From OCS155 cluster bacterium AG-349-E07 (GTDB taxonomy: Bacteria; Actinomycetota; Acidimicrobiia; Actinomarinales; Actinomarinaceae), in NCBI GenBank assembly GCA_003281085.1, contig QCCZ01000007.1, positions 1 to 35,669 on the forward strand: a stretch of DNA of 35,669 nt. Reading direction: 5' to 3'. The notes beneath the pieces were generated by a model. That model searched no databases, had not been told where the DNA came from, and saw only the letters and a list, made by a program, of their open reading frames with translations. The position numbers and the translations under genes were made by a program. This document shows, one piece after another, positions 17,786-26,065 of this stretch (position 1 is its first letter; each line of letters opens with the position of its first letter).

Positions 17786-19564
17786 ATGTTACATAATAAA
17801 AATCTAAGAAATATTTCGATAATTGCTCATGTAGACCATGGTAAATCAACATTAGCAGATCGCTTAATTGAAATATCAGGATTAATTAAACCAGGCGAAC
17901 ATGTAGATCAAATACTTGACAGTATGGATTTAGAGAGAGAAAAAGGGATAACAATAAAGTCTCAACCAATAAGATTGCAATTTGAAGATTTGACTTTAAA
18001 TCTTATTGACACACCGGGTCATGTAGATTTTTCTTATGAAGTCTCTAGAGCACTAATTGCTTGTGATGGAGCTATTCTATTGGTAGATGCGACTCAGGGA
18101 ATCCAAGCCCAAACTTTTGCCCACTCATATGCTGCAATTGAAGCAGGTCTAGAAATAATTCCTGTTTTAAACAAAATTGACTCTATTGATGCTGATATTG
18201 AAAATGCAAAAAAACAAATTTTTAATCTAATTGGATCTAAAGAAAATGAGATATTCCAAATTTCTGCAAAAACTGGAGAAGGGGTTGAAGATTTGTTATT
18301 TGAACTTCCACATTTAATTAGCCCTCCGAAAAAGAAAATAGATGGAGTTAATGCATTAATTTTTGATTCTTTTTTTGATTCTTATAGGGGTGTTGTTGCG
18401 TCAGTGCGTGTTTTTGGTGATGAAATTAATTCAAATCAAAAACTTAAACTTGTAAATTCGAATTATTCTTTTGAACCATCTGAAATGGGTTATTTTGATT
18501 TAGATTTTGTACCATCAAATAATTTAAAAACGGGAGAAGTGGGATATATCATTACAGGAGCAAAAGAGTTATCTCAGATAAGAGTTGGTGACACTTTAGT
18601 TTCTGACGAAGATGAAAGTCCAGTAATAGTATCTGGTTACAAGGAACCACAACCAACGGTTTTTTCAAGCGTATTTCCTTCAGACTCAGATGACTATACC
18701 AAACTCAGGGATTCATTAGACAAATATGTACTAAATGATGCAAGTTTTTATTATGAACCTGAAACATCATCGGCTTTTGGTTTCGGATTTAGATGTGGAT
18801 TTTTAGGTTTATTACATTTGGAAATTGTAATTGAAAGACTTGAAAGAGAATTTGATCTGTCTTTAATTGTTACTCCTCCTTCTGTTGAATTTAAAATTGT
18901 TAGAAATAACGATTCGGAGATAATAATTCGTAATCCAAGTGAAATTGAAAAATATACTGACATTAAGCATTTAATGGAAAAATACTGCGAGGTTAATCTA
19001 CTGTTTCCAAAAGAATACTTAGGTTCAATAATGCAATTACTTAGTGAAAAAAGAGGTACTCAGGAAGATTTAAATTATTTAAGTACATCAATGGTCAAGG
19101 TTAGATACAAACTTCCGTTACTTGAACTTGTTAGTGGATTTTATGATAATTTAAAATCTATCTCGCAAGGTTTTGCAACATTAGACTATGAAATTTTAGA
19201 TTTTGAAAAAGGAAATTTAGTCAAGCTTGATATATTAGTTAACGGACAAATAATTGATTCATTTAGTTCTATTCTTGCCAAAGAAAATGCAGAATTTGTA
19301 GGTAGAAATAGGGTTAAAAAATTATCTGAACTAATCCCTCGTCAGCAATTTGATATTCCTATCCAGGCAGCTGTCGGATCTAGAATAATAGCTAGAGAAA
19401 CAATTAAAGCTTTAAGAAAAGATGTTACAGCTAAATTATATGGTGGTGACGTAACAAGAAAAAGAAAGCTTCTTGAAAAGCAAAAAGAGGGAAAGAAAAA
19501 AATGAGACAAATTGGCAAAGTCAATGTACCAAAAGAAGCTTTTAGAGATTTTTTGAAACAATAA
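17786..19564 (+). CDS. lepA: Elongation factor 4 (LepA)
   Basis: Ribosome-bound GTPase of the translation-factor family, proposed to back-translocate stalled ribosomes or aid 30S assembly. The P-loop is in IIAHVDHGKSTLADRL near the N-terminus, G3 is DTPGHVDF, and G4 is NKID. The length of 592 and the C-terminal domain with GGDVTRKRKLLEKQKEGKKKMRQIG are specific to LepA rather than EF-G. There is no Shine-Dalgarno, and the leader would be short. Its stop overlaps the rsmE start (TAATG). The hemN, hrcA and dnaJ genes often found after lepA in related bacteria are missing here. Confidence 0.98.
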   Translation: MLHNKNLRNISIIAHVDHGKSTLADRLIEISGLIKPGEHVDQILDSMDLEREKGITIKSQPIRLQFEDLTLNLIDTPGHVDFSYEVSRALIACDGAILLVDATQGIQAQTFAHSYAAIEAGLEIIPVLNKIDSIDADIENAKKQIFNLIGSKENEIFQISAKTGEGVEDLLFELPHLISPPKKKIDGVNALIFDSFFDSYRGVVASVRVFGDEINSNQKLKLVNSNYSFEPSEMGYFDLDFVPSNNLKTGEVGYIITGAKELSQIRVGDTLVSDEDESPVIVSGYKEPQPTVFSSVFPSDSDDYTKLRDSLDKYVLNDASFYYEPETSSAFGFGFRCGFLGLLHLEIVIERLEREFDLSLIVTPPSVEFKIVRNNDSEIIIRNPSEIEKYTDIKHLMEKYCEVNLLFPKEYLGSIMQLLSEKRGTQEDLNYLSTSMVKVRYKLPLLELVSGFYDNLKSISQGFATLDYEILDFEKGNLVKLDILVNGQIIDSFSSILAKENAEFVGRNRVKKLSELIPRQQFDIPIQAAVGSRIIARETIKALRKDVTAKLYGGDVTRKRKLLEKQKEGKKKMRQIGKVNVPKEAFRDFLKQ

Positions 19565-20196
19565 TGTTTATTCCTACTATTTACATTGAAAATTCAAACG
19601 ACAATATGAGTGTTGAAGTTTCTGATAAAAAATTACATCATTTGAATAAAGTATTAAGACTTAGAGATGGAGATAAAATTAATATATCTAATGGAAAAGG
19701 GCTTATCTATTATGGAAATTTGATTAATAATTTTGTAGAAATAAAAAATTCAAGAATGTATCAACGACAAAATAGTTTAAAAATATTTGTACCTTATTTA
19801 AGAGAGAAAAATAGATTTAGATTTTTAATTGAAAAATTGACGGAATTAAATGTTAATGAGATTTATATAGGTATCACTAAAAATACTCAAAATACAAATT
19901 ACAGCAAATCAAAGATTAAAGAGTGGGTAGTCTCTGCTTTAGAACAGTCAGGCTCAGCATATTTACCCGAACTATTTTTTCCTGAAAATATAAATTTTTC
20001 TGTGTTTACGACATGTTTTGATATCAGCGGAGAAAGTTTAGATAAAAAGACCGAAAAACTAAACAACTTTGCAATTGGCCCTGAAGGTGGTTGGACAGAT
20101 GAAGAATTATCAAAATTTCAGCACAAAATAAAAATTTCAGAATTTAGTCTGAGAACTGAAACTGCTGCAATAACTGCAGTATCATTAATGATGTAA
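19564..20196 (+). CDS. rsmE: 16S rRNA m3U1498 methyltransferase RsmE
   Basis: SPOUT-class methyltransferase that adds N3-methyl to U1498 of 16S rRNA using S-adenosylmethionine. The N-terminal PUA-like part (KLHHLNKVLRLRDGDKINISNGKG) is followed by the trefoil-knot domain with AIGPEGGWTDEE and FSLRTETAAITAVSLM, the cofactor-binding signatures. At 210 residues it is somewhat shorter than the usual 240. It overlaps lepA by one base and precedes a HIT gene by five bases, keeping the actinobacterial rsmE-HIT-phoH order. Confidence 0.94.
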   Translation: MFIPTIYIENSNDNMSVEVSDKKLHHLNKVLRLRDGDKINISNGKGLIYYGNLINNFVEIKNSRMYQRQNSLKIFVPYLREKNRFRFLIEKLTELNVNEIYIGITKNTQNTNYSKSKIKEWVVSALEQSGSAYLPELFFPENINFSVFTTCFDISGESLDKKTEKLNNFAIGPEGGWTDEELSKFQHKIKISEFSLRTETAAITAVSLMM

Positions 20197-20201
20197 TACA
20201 T

Positions 20202-20543
20202 ATGAAACAAAAATCAGTATTTGAATTGATATTATCTGGAGAACTCGATTCAGAGATTATTTATGAAGATGATGAAATATTTGCTATTAATGATATAAAT
20301 CCTGTTGCAAAAGTTCACATATTAATAATTCCAAAAAGAAAGATTGAGACGATCAATGATGCTTCTTCAGAGGATCAAAATTTACTAGGAAGAATGATAT
20401 TGGTAGCAAAAGATTTAGCAAAAAAACATAATATTAATGACTCCGGATATAGATTACTTTTTAATACCAATTCAGATGCAATGCAGACAGTATTCCATAT
20501 ACACCTTCATTTGATAGGTGGAGAAAAACTTAAAAATATTTAA
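20202..20543 (+). CDS. HIT-family (HINT-type) nucleotide hydrolase
   Basis: Small protein (113 residues) of the histidine-triad superfamily, which hydrolyses AMP-linked substrates such as adenosine phosphoramidates. The N-terminal IIYEDDEIFAINDINPVAKVHILIIPKR and the C-terminal triad FHIHLHLIGG (His-x-His-x-His) are diagnostic for the HINT branch. Its stop overlaps the phoH start by one base (TAATG), and it follows rsmE by five bases. Its physiological substrate is not evident from the context. Confidence 0.95.
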   Translation: MKQKSVFELILSGELDSEIIYEDDEIFAINDINPVAKVHILIIPKRKIETINDASSEDQNLLGRMILVAKDLAKKHNINDSGYRLLFNTNSDAMQTVFHIHLHLIGGEKLKNI

Positions 20544-21475
20544 TGAGTATTGAAAAAATTATTCCAATAGATAAAGAACTTGTAAATATTTTTGGCGTTA
20601 ATGACCAAAACTTAAAATATTTAAAAGATAAGTTTAAAAAAATAAAAATTAATGTCAAAGGCAACGTGGTTTATATATCAGGTGACAATGGCCAGACAAC
20701 AGATATTATGAACATTCTTGATGAAATGCTATCAATGGCTGATAGAGGTGAGATTATAGAGATTGAAGATTTAAAGTTAATGTCTAATATTGAATCAAAA
20801 GATATAAGTAATATTTCTTCATCAAACAATATATCAATCATTGGTTCAAAAGCAATTAAGGTTAAGAATGTTACACAATTCAAATATATTGAAACAATCG
20901 AGAATTCAACTATAACTTTTGGAATTGGTCCAGCTGGTACTGGGAAAACTTTTTTAGCAGTTGCAAGCGCTGTCAAAATGTACACTGATGAAAAAATTAA
21001 AAAAATAGTTCTTACTAGACCGGCTGTAGAAGCAGGCGAGAGGCTAGGGTATCTTCCTGGAGATTTGTCTCAGAAAATAGATCCCTATTTAGTTCCTTTA
21101 TTTGATTCATTAGAGTATTTTTTTGGTAATGAAACTTTACAATATTTAATTGAAAAGAGAAATATTGAAATTGTTCCTTTGGCTTACATGAGAGGTAGAA
21201 CACTAAACAACGCATGCATAATTTTAGATGAAGCACAAAATGCAACCGTAAGCCAAATTAAAATGTTCTTAACAAGATTAGGTGAAGACTCAAAAATGAT
21301 AATTACTGGTGATGAGACTCAAATTGATCTTCATAATAGAGATTTTTCAGGCTTGAAAAAAACTAGAAAATCTTTATCAAATATAGAGGAAATATCAGTA
21401 GTAGAATTTAAAAATTCTGATATCGTAAGAAATAAAATAGTATCAAAGATTTTAGAAGTATTTCCCGATAAATAA
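20543..21475 (+). CDS. phoH: PhoH-family ATPase
   Basis: Cytoplasmic P-loop ATPase of the PhoH/YbeZ family, linked to RNA metabolism and ribosome maturation with YbeY. Walker A is GPAGTGKT (129-136, Lys135) and Walker B is IILDEAQNAT, with the conserved TRPAVEAGERLGYLPGD and TGDETQIDL segments. The N-terminal part (to about residue 100) forms a KH-like domain (KINVKGNVVYISGDN). At 310 residues it is normal. It sits one base into the HIT gene end and one base before pgpH, two genes ahead of ybeY. Confidence 0.96.
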   Translation: MSIEKIIPIDKELVNIFGVNDQNLKYLKDKFKKIKINVKGNVVYISGDNGQTTDIMNILDEMLSMADRGEIIEIEDLKLMSNIESKDISNISSSNNISIIGSKAIKVKNVTQFKYIETIENSTITFGIGPAGTGKTFLAVASAVKMYTDEKIKKIVLTRPAVEAGERLGYLPGDLSQKIDPYLVPLFDSLEYFFGNETLQYLIEKRNIEIVPLAYMRGRTLNNACIILDEAQNATVSQIKMFLTRLGEDSKMIITGDETQIDLHNRDFSGLKKTRKSLSNIEEISVVEFKNSDIVRNKIVSKILEVFPDK

Positions 21476-23640
21476 TGAATATCTACATTATCCACTTTAG
21501 AAAGATATTTTATATTATTTTATTTTCTGCAGCTGTATGGTTTATTTCTTTTTCAATTTTTCCAGAAAACCAAGTAATAAAGATTGAAGTAGGAGATGAA
21601 TCACCAGCATCTTTTTCTGCTCCTAGGTTTCTAACTGTTGTAGATGAGCAAAAAACAGAAGAGTTAAAAGAAGATGCAAGAAATGATGTTGCCCCCGTTT
21701 ATTCTATTGATGGCAAAATAAACGTTTCGGTAATTGATGGAATTACTGAAATGTTTCTTACTGTCATAAAAGCTAGAACAGAAGAGGTACTTATTACTGA
21801 CAATGAAAGTAATCCAGAAAATCCTCAATCTATAGTCGAAATAGTAGAATTGAGTAAAGTTGAGCAAATTGAAAAAGTACAGTCTTCATTATTATTTTCA
21901 ACAATCTCAACTTCTGCTATTGAAGTCTTGATTGAAATCTCAAATCTAGATAATATAAATTCTTCAAATTTCTTGACTCAAATTGAATTTGAAGCAAAAA
22001 GTCAAGCTGACAAATTTTTATCAAATGGAATAAATAATGAAAATCTAAATCAAATTAGGCAAACAATTGTTCAGACGCCTCCTAATTTGAATTTACCCAG
22101 TGAATTATACGTTTTAGTTCCTGAAGCGAGAGTAAGATCAATGGTCGGAGAAATTATTGCAGAAAATCTTATAGCTAATCAAAAACTCGAAGAAGAACTA
22201 TGGAATGAACAAAAAAACAAGGCTTCTGATGCAGTTGAAGAGGTTACTATTCAGTTTTTTAAAGATGAAATTATTGTAAATGAAGGAGAAGTTATAAATG
22301 TGGTTTTATATAAAGCTCTAGATGAATTTGGTTATCTTTCTGGTGAATCAAGAACAGTCCAAACCTCTGCAATTCCAATAATCTTTTCTGTATTTCTTGT
22401 TTTATATGTTCTTTTGTGGAGATTAAGAGATTCAATTTGGAAAAATGATAACGAATTGCTTTTGATGCTTACTTTAATTCTTGTATCTTCAATATTTCTA
22501 AGAGGGGTTTCATATTATTCAAACTTGTCAGATTTAGCTTTCATTCAGTATGCTCTACCTGTTTCTTTTGTAGGAGTTATCTCAGTTATACTTTTAAATC
22601 TTCGTGCTACTTTAATTCTATCTCTGTCTAGCTCACTCTTGGCGCTTGCAGGTGGTGGAAACATCGGTTTAGTAGCTTTAGGTGCATTAGGTACAATTAT
22701 CCCAGCAGTATTTTTATCAGAAGATACAGACAGAACACTACTTAGAGAAAGAATTATCTATATTTCTCTTACCCAACCATTGCTTGCTTTTGGAGTTTAT
22801 TTCTTTTTAAGAGAAGATGGTAATCTAACGCAAATTTTGGTTCTTTCTTTTTTAAGTGCATTGGTTGCAAACCTAGCAGCTTTTTCGCTTACTTCTTACA
22901 TAGAGAGTATGTTTAGGTTAACATCAAGCTTTAAATTATCAGAATTGGCTGATAGAAATCATCCAGCTTTACGCTATCTTGAGGATAATGCTATTGGTAC
23001 TTTCAATCACTCATTAGTAGTAGGAACACTTGCAGATAGAGCAGCTAATAAAATTGGTGCTAATAGTCAACTAGCTAGAGCGATGGCTTATTACCATGAT
23101 CTTGGAAAAACAGCTAATCCAACAATGTTCGTCGAAAATCAAATTGGATCTTCAAACCCACATGATGGACTTCTGCCAATGGAGTCTGCAAACATATTAA
23201 AAGCTCATGTAACAGAGGGAGTAAAGCTGGCCAAGAGATTTAAAATACCTGAAACTGTATATAAAGGAATTTTAGAGCACCATGGGGATGCAGTAATCAG
23301 ATTCTTTTATGAAAAAGAAAAAATGGTAAACAAAAATGTTTCAAAAGATGAATTTAGACATTTGGGAAATAAACCTACATCTAAAGAGTCTGCAATATTA
23401 ATGATGGCTGATTCTTTAGAGGCAGCTTGTAGAGCAATTTTTATGAACGAAGATGCTGATGAGGAAAAAATAAAAAATGTTATCAACGAAATATTTGAAG
23501 AAAAAATAACAGATGGACAATTAAATAATGCACCAATTACATTTAAAGAATTAAATATAATTAAAAATTCTTTTCAGGAAAGCTTGGAGGGTCTTTATCA
23601 CCAAAGAGTTTTATATCCTGAAATAACTGAAGAAGAATAG
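21475..23640 (+). CDS. pgpH: 7TM-HD cyclic-di-AMP phosphodiesterase PgpH
   Basis: Membrane phosphodiesterase that hydrolyses cyclic di-AMP. TM1 (about residues 9-27) is followed by an extracytoplasmic 7TMR-HDED domain to about 280 (SAPRFLTVVDEQKTEELKEDA; later FFKDEIIVNEGEVIN), then seven hydrophobic segments (about 298-480), then a cytoplasmic HD domain with YYHDLGK (His541-Asp542), HDGLLP and LEHHGD metal ligands. 721 residues matches the family. It is coupled to phoH by TAATG. Presence of this enzyme predicts a c-di-AMP system, although no DisA or CdaA gene is in the window. In the family, c-di-AMP controls potassium balance. Confidence 0.95.
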   Translation: MNIYIIHFRKIFYIILFSAAVWFISFSIFPENQVIKIEVGDESPASFSAPRFLTVVDEQKTEELKEDARNDVAPVYSIDGKINVSVIDGITEMFLTVIKARTEEVLITDNESNPENPQSIVEIVELSKVEQIEKVQSSLLFSTISTSAIEVLIEISNLDNINSSNFLTQIEFEAKSQADKFLSNGINNENLNQIRQTIVQTPPNLNLPSELYVLVPEARVRSMVGEIIAENLIANQKLEEELWNEQKNKASDAVEEVTIQFFKDEIIVNEGEVINVVLYKALDEFGYLSGESRTVQTSAIPIIFSVFLVLYVLLWRLRDSIWKNDNELLLMLTLILVSSIFLRGVSYYSNLSDLAFIQYALPVSFVGVISVILLNLRATLILSLSSSLLALAGGGNIGLVALGALGTIIPAVFLSEDTDRTLLRERIIYISLTQPLLAFGVYFFLREDGNLTQILVLSFLSALVANLAAFSLTSYIESMFRLTSSFKLSELADRNHPALRYLEDNAIGTFNHSLVVGTLADRAANKIGANSQLARAMAYYHDLGKTANPTMFVENQIGSSNPHDGLLPMESANILKAHVTEGVKLAKRFKIPETVYKGILEHHGDAVIRFFYEKEKMVNKNVSKDEFRHLGNKPTSKESAILMMADSLEAACRAIFMNEDADEEKIKNVINEIFEEKITDGQLNNAPITFKELNIIKNSFQESLEGLYHQRVLYPEITEEE

Positions 23641-23645
23641 AAATA

Positions 23646-24089
23646 TTGAAATTTCAATTTAACGGTTATTTTTTTAAAAATGAAAAAAAAGCTTTTGAAG
23701 ATGTAAGGAAAGTATTTTTGAAAAATTTTTCAATTTCTGAAAATTTTTTATTACATATTCACTCTGTTTCAGATCATTACTCAAAAGAGTTGAATGAACA
23801 TTATTTTCAAAAAGATTATCCTACAGATGTATTGACAATCCCTCTTTATAAAGACTTGGCAAGTATCAATAAATTAGACAAAAACAATAATGAAATTCTT
23901 GGAGATTTATTCTTAAATAGAAAACTTATAAAAAAACATTCAAAAAAGTACACAAAAACATTAATTGAAGAATATCAACTAGTACTTGTTCATGGATTGC
24001 TACATTTAATTGGATATTCTCATGATGATCCAAAAAAGCTGAGTAATATTGAAAATACAATTCTAAAAAAGGTTTGGAATGAAAAATAA
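23646..24089 (+). CDS. ybeY: Endoribonuclease YbeY (TTG start)
   Basis: Zinc-dependent endoribonuclease needed for 16S rRNA 3'-end maturation. The metal site HGLLHLIGYSH carries the three histidines (H-x3-H-x5-H), and PTDVLTIP and GDLFLN are family signatures. The start is TTG 23646, five bases after the pgpH stop. The product contains no internal methionine at all, so no ATG alternative exists in frame. At 147 residues it is normal. It overlaps uppS by 11 bases. The era and recO genes that often separate ybeY from uppS are absent. Confidence 0.95.
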   Translation: MKFQFNGYFFKNEKKAFEDVRKVFLKNFSISENFLLHIHSVSDHYSKELNEHYFQKDYPTDVLTIPLYKDLASINKLDKNNNEILGDLFLNRKLIKKHSKKYTKTLIEEYQLVLVHGLLHLIGYSHDDPKKLSNIENTILKKVWNEK

Positions 24090-24786
24090 CAATCTTGACC
24101 ATTTAGCAATCATTATGGACGGTAATGGTAGGTGGGCACTTGATAAAGGACTTGACAGAACTGCTGGACATGCTGCTGGTGAACATTCTTTGTCAAAAAC
24201 AATAGATTGGGCAATAAAAAATAATATTAAGTGGCTCACGGTTTATGCTTTTTCTACTGAAAATTGGCTTCGTTCTGATGAAGAAGTGGAATATTTGATG
24301 TTTTTTAATAGAGATATTCTTATTAGGAGAAGAGATGAATTTAATCAAAAAGGTGTGCGGTTTAGATTTCTTGGAGACTTAACTGATGAAAAAATACCTA
24401 ATGAGAATAAAGAATTAATGCGAGAGACAGAAAACTTAACTCAAAACAATACTCAATTAAATTTAAATTTTGCATTTAATTACGGGTCACACGATGAAAT
24501 TCACAATGCAGTGTTAAATTTACATAATTTAAATCTCAATAAAAAACTTACTTTAAAAGATATAAAAGATAGCTTTAATAACTATTTTCAGTACCCAGAG
24601 GTTCCATTTCCCGATCTTCTATTAAGAACAGCAGGAGAGAACAGAGTAAGTAATTTTTTACTTTACCAACTTTCGTATACCGAACTGTTATTTATTGAAG
24701 ACCTTTGGCCTGATATAAATGCAGACATATTAGATGATGTCTTACTAGAATTTAATTCAAGGAATAGAACTTATGGAAAAAATTGA
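24079..24786 (+). CDS. uppS: Isoprenyl (undecaprenyl) diphosphate synthase
   Basis: cis-Prenyltransferase adding isopentenyl units to make the polyprenyl carrier for cell-wall and surface glycans. The catalytic Asp14 lies in IIMDGNGRWA. Further signatures are GHAAGEHSL, YAFSTENWLRSDEEV and the C-terminal LLLRTAGENRVSNFLLYQLSYTELLF. 235 residues is typical. It overlaps ybeY by 11 bases and glyS by 14. Chain length (C55 or shorter) cannot be judged. The product would feed the WecA-like and flippase steps encoded elsewhere in this window. Confidence 0.96.
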   Translation: MKNNNLDHLAIIMDGNGRWALDKGLDRTAGHAAGEHSLSKTIDWAIKNNIKWLTVYAFSTENWLRSDEEVEYLMFFNRDILIRRRDEFNQKGVRFRFLGDLTDEKIPNENKELMRETENLTQNNTQLNLNFAFNYGSHDEIHNAVLNLHNLNLNKKLTLKDIKDSFNNYFQYPEVPFPDLLLRTAGENRVSNFLLYQLSYTELLFIEDLWPDINADILDDVLLEFNSRNRTYGKN

Positions 24787-26065
24787 TAATTTATTCGACA
24801 AAATTGTAAAAATAGCAAATTCGAGAGGCTTTGTTTTTAATGCTTCATCAATATATGGCGGATTAAGAAGCTCTTATGACTATGGCCCATTGGGTGCTTT
24901 GCTTAAAAATAATATCTCTGGAAGCTGGTGGAAAGATATTAATCAAGATAGCAAAGTGTCTATATTTCCCATAGATACAGCTATTATTCAAAGTTCTGAA
25001 GTATGGAAAGCATCTGGTCATTTAGCTGAATTTACAGATCCTATGGTAGATCATAAACCTACAGGTGAAAGATTTAGAGCTGACCAAGTACCAGAAAATC
25101 TTAAAAAAGAAGATTTAACAGAGCCGCGTCAATTTAATCTTATGTTTGAAACAAATATAGGCCCTGTACAAAATGAAAACTCAGCAGTGTATCTACGACC
25201 AGAAACAGCACAAGGTATATTTGTAAATTTTGAGAATGTTCAAAGAACAATGAGAGCAAAACTACCATTTGGAATAGCTAATATTGGAAAATCATTCAGA
25301 AATGAAATTACTCCTGGTCAGTTTATATTCAGGACTAGAGAATTTGAACAAATGGAAATTGAATATTTTTGTAAAAAAGAAAATGAAAATGAGTGGTTTG
25401 ATTTCTGGGTAAATAAGAGACTTGAGTGGTACAAGGAGATAGGCATACCAGAAGAGAAGCTTAGGTTGAGAGAACATGAAGAAAACGAATTAGCTCATTA
25501 TGCATCTAAAACCGTAGACATTGAATTTGATTACCCTTGGGGATGGGGTGAGCTTGAAGGCATTGCAAATCGAGGAAGTTTTGATTTAAGTTCACACGAA
25601 AGCTCTAGTGGAAAAGATTTATCATATTTTGATTCAGAAACAAATGAGAAAATAGCACCAGTTGTGATTGAGCCTGCGGGGGGATTAACAAGAACACTCT
25701 TTGCTTTACTGTGTTCAACATATGATGAAGAAATAGTTAATGATACTACTAGAACACTTTTTAGATTTAATTTTGAAATCGCACCTGTCCAAATCGGGAT
25801 TCTACCATTGAGTAAAAAAGAAGAGTTAATAAAAGTTTCAAATGAAATACAACAAACTTTGCAGAAATTTTTCAGAACAGAAGTTGATGTCACTCAATCA
25901 ATTGGTAAAAGGTACAGACGACAAGATGAAATTGGGACCCCTTATTGTGTAACTATAGATTTTGATTCTTTAGAAGATTCATCAGTCACGATAAGGAATA
26001 GAGATTCAATGGTCCAGGAACGAATAAAAATAGAGGACCTTCTTGATTATTTCTTAAAAATATAA
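24773..26065 (+). CDS. glyS: Glycyl-tRNA synthetase, dimeric eukaryote-type
   Basis: Class II synthetase charging tRNA-Gly. It is the single-chain alpha2 form found in Actinobacteria, Bacteroidetes and eukaryotes, not the alpha-beta tetramer of E. coli. Motif 2 is around FRNEITPGQFIFRTREFEQME, motif 3 is EPAGGLTRTLFALL, and RPETAQGIFVNF is the glycine-binding region. The C-terminal anticodon domain runs from about 340 to 430 (APVQIGILPLSKKEE). 430 residues is compact for this type. It overlaps uppS by 14 bases, and its stop overlaps dnaG by one base (TAATG). The glyS-dnaG order fits actinobacterial synteny. Confidence 0.97.
   Translation: MEKIDNLFDKIVKIANSRGFVFNASSIYGGLRSSYDYGPLGALLKNNISGSWWKDINQDSKVSIFPIDTAIIQSSEVWKASGHLAEFTDPMVDHKPTGERFRADQVPENLKKEDLTEPRQFNLMFETNIGPVQNENSAVYLRPETAQGIFVNFENVQRTMRAKLPFGIANIGKSFRNEITPGQFIFRTREFEQMEIEYFCKKENENEWFDFWVNKRLEWYKEIGIPEEKLRLREHEENELAHYASKTVDIEFDYPWGWGELEGIANRGSFDLSSHESSSGKDLSYFDSETNEKIAPVVIEPAGGLTRTLFALLCSTYDEEIVNDTTRTLFRFNFEIAPVQIGILPLSKKEELIKVSNEIQQTLQKFFRTEVDVTQSIGKRYRRQDEIGTPYCVTIDFDSLEDSSVTIRNRDSMVQERIKIEDLLDYFLKI

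Noticed and set aside
20671-20985. 104-codon open frame on the minus strand within phoH
   Set aside because: Shadow of the phoH P-loop region; hydrophobic composition comes from the complement of A+T-rich codons.
25531-25893. 120-codon open frame on the minus strand within glyS
   Set aside because: Lies wholly antisense to a strongly conserved synthetase, with no start signal and no recognisable domain.
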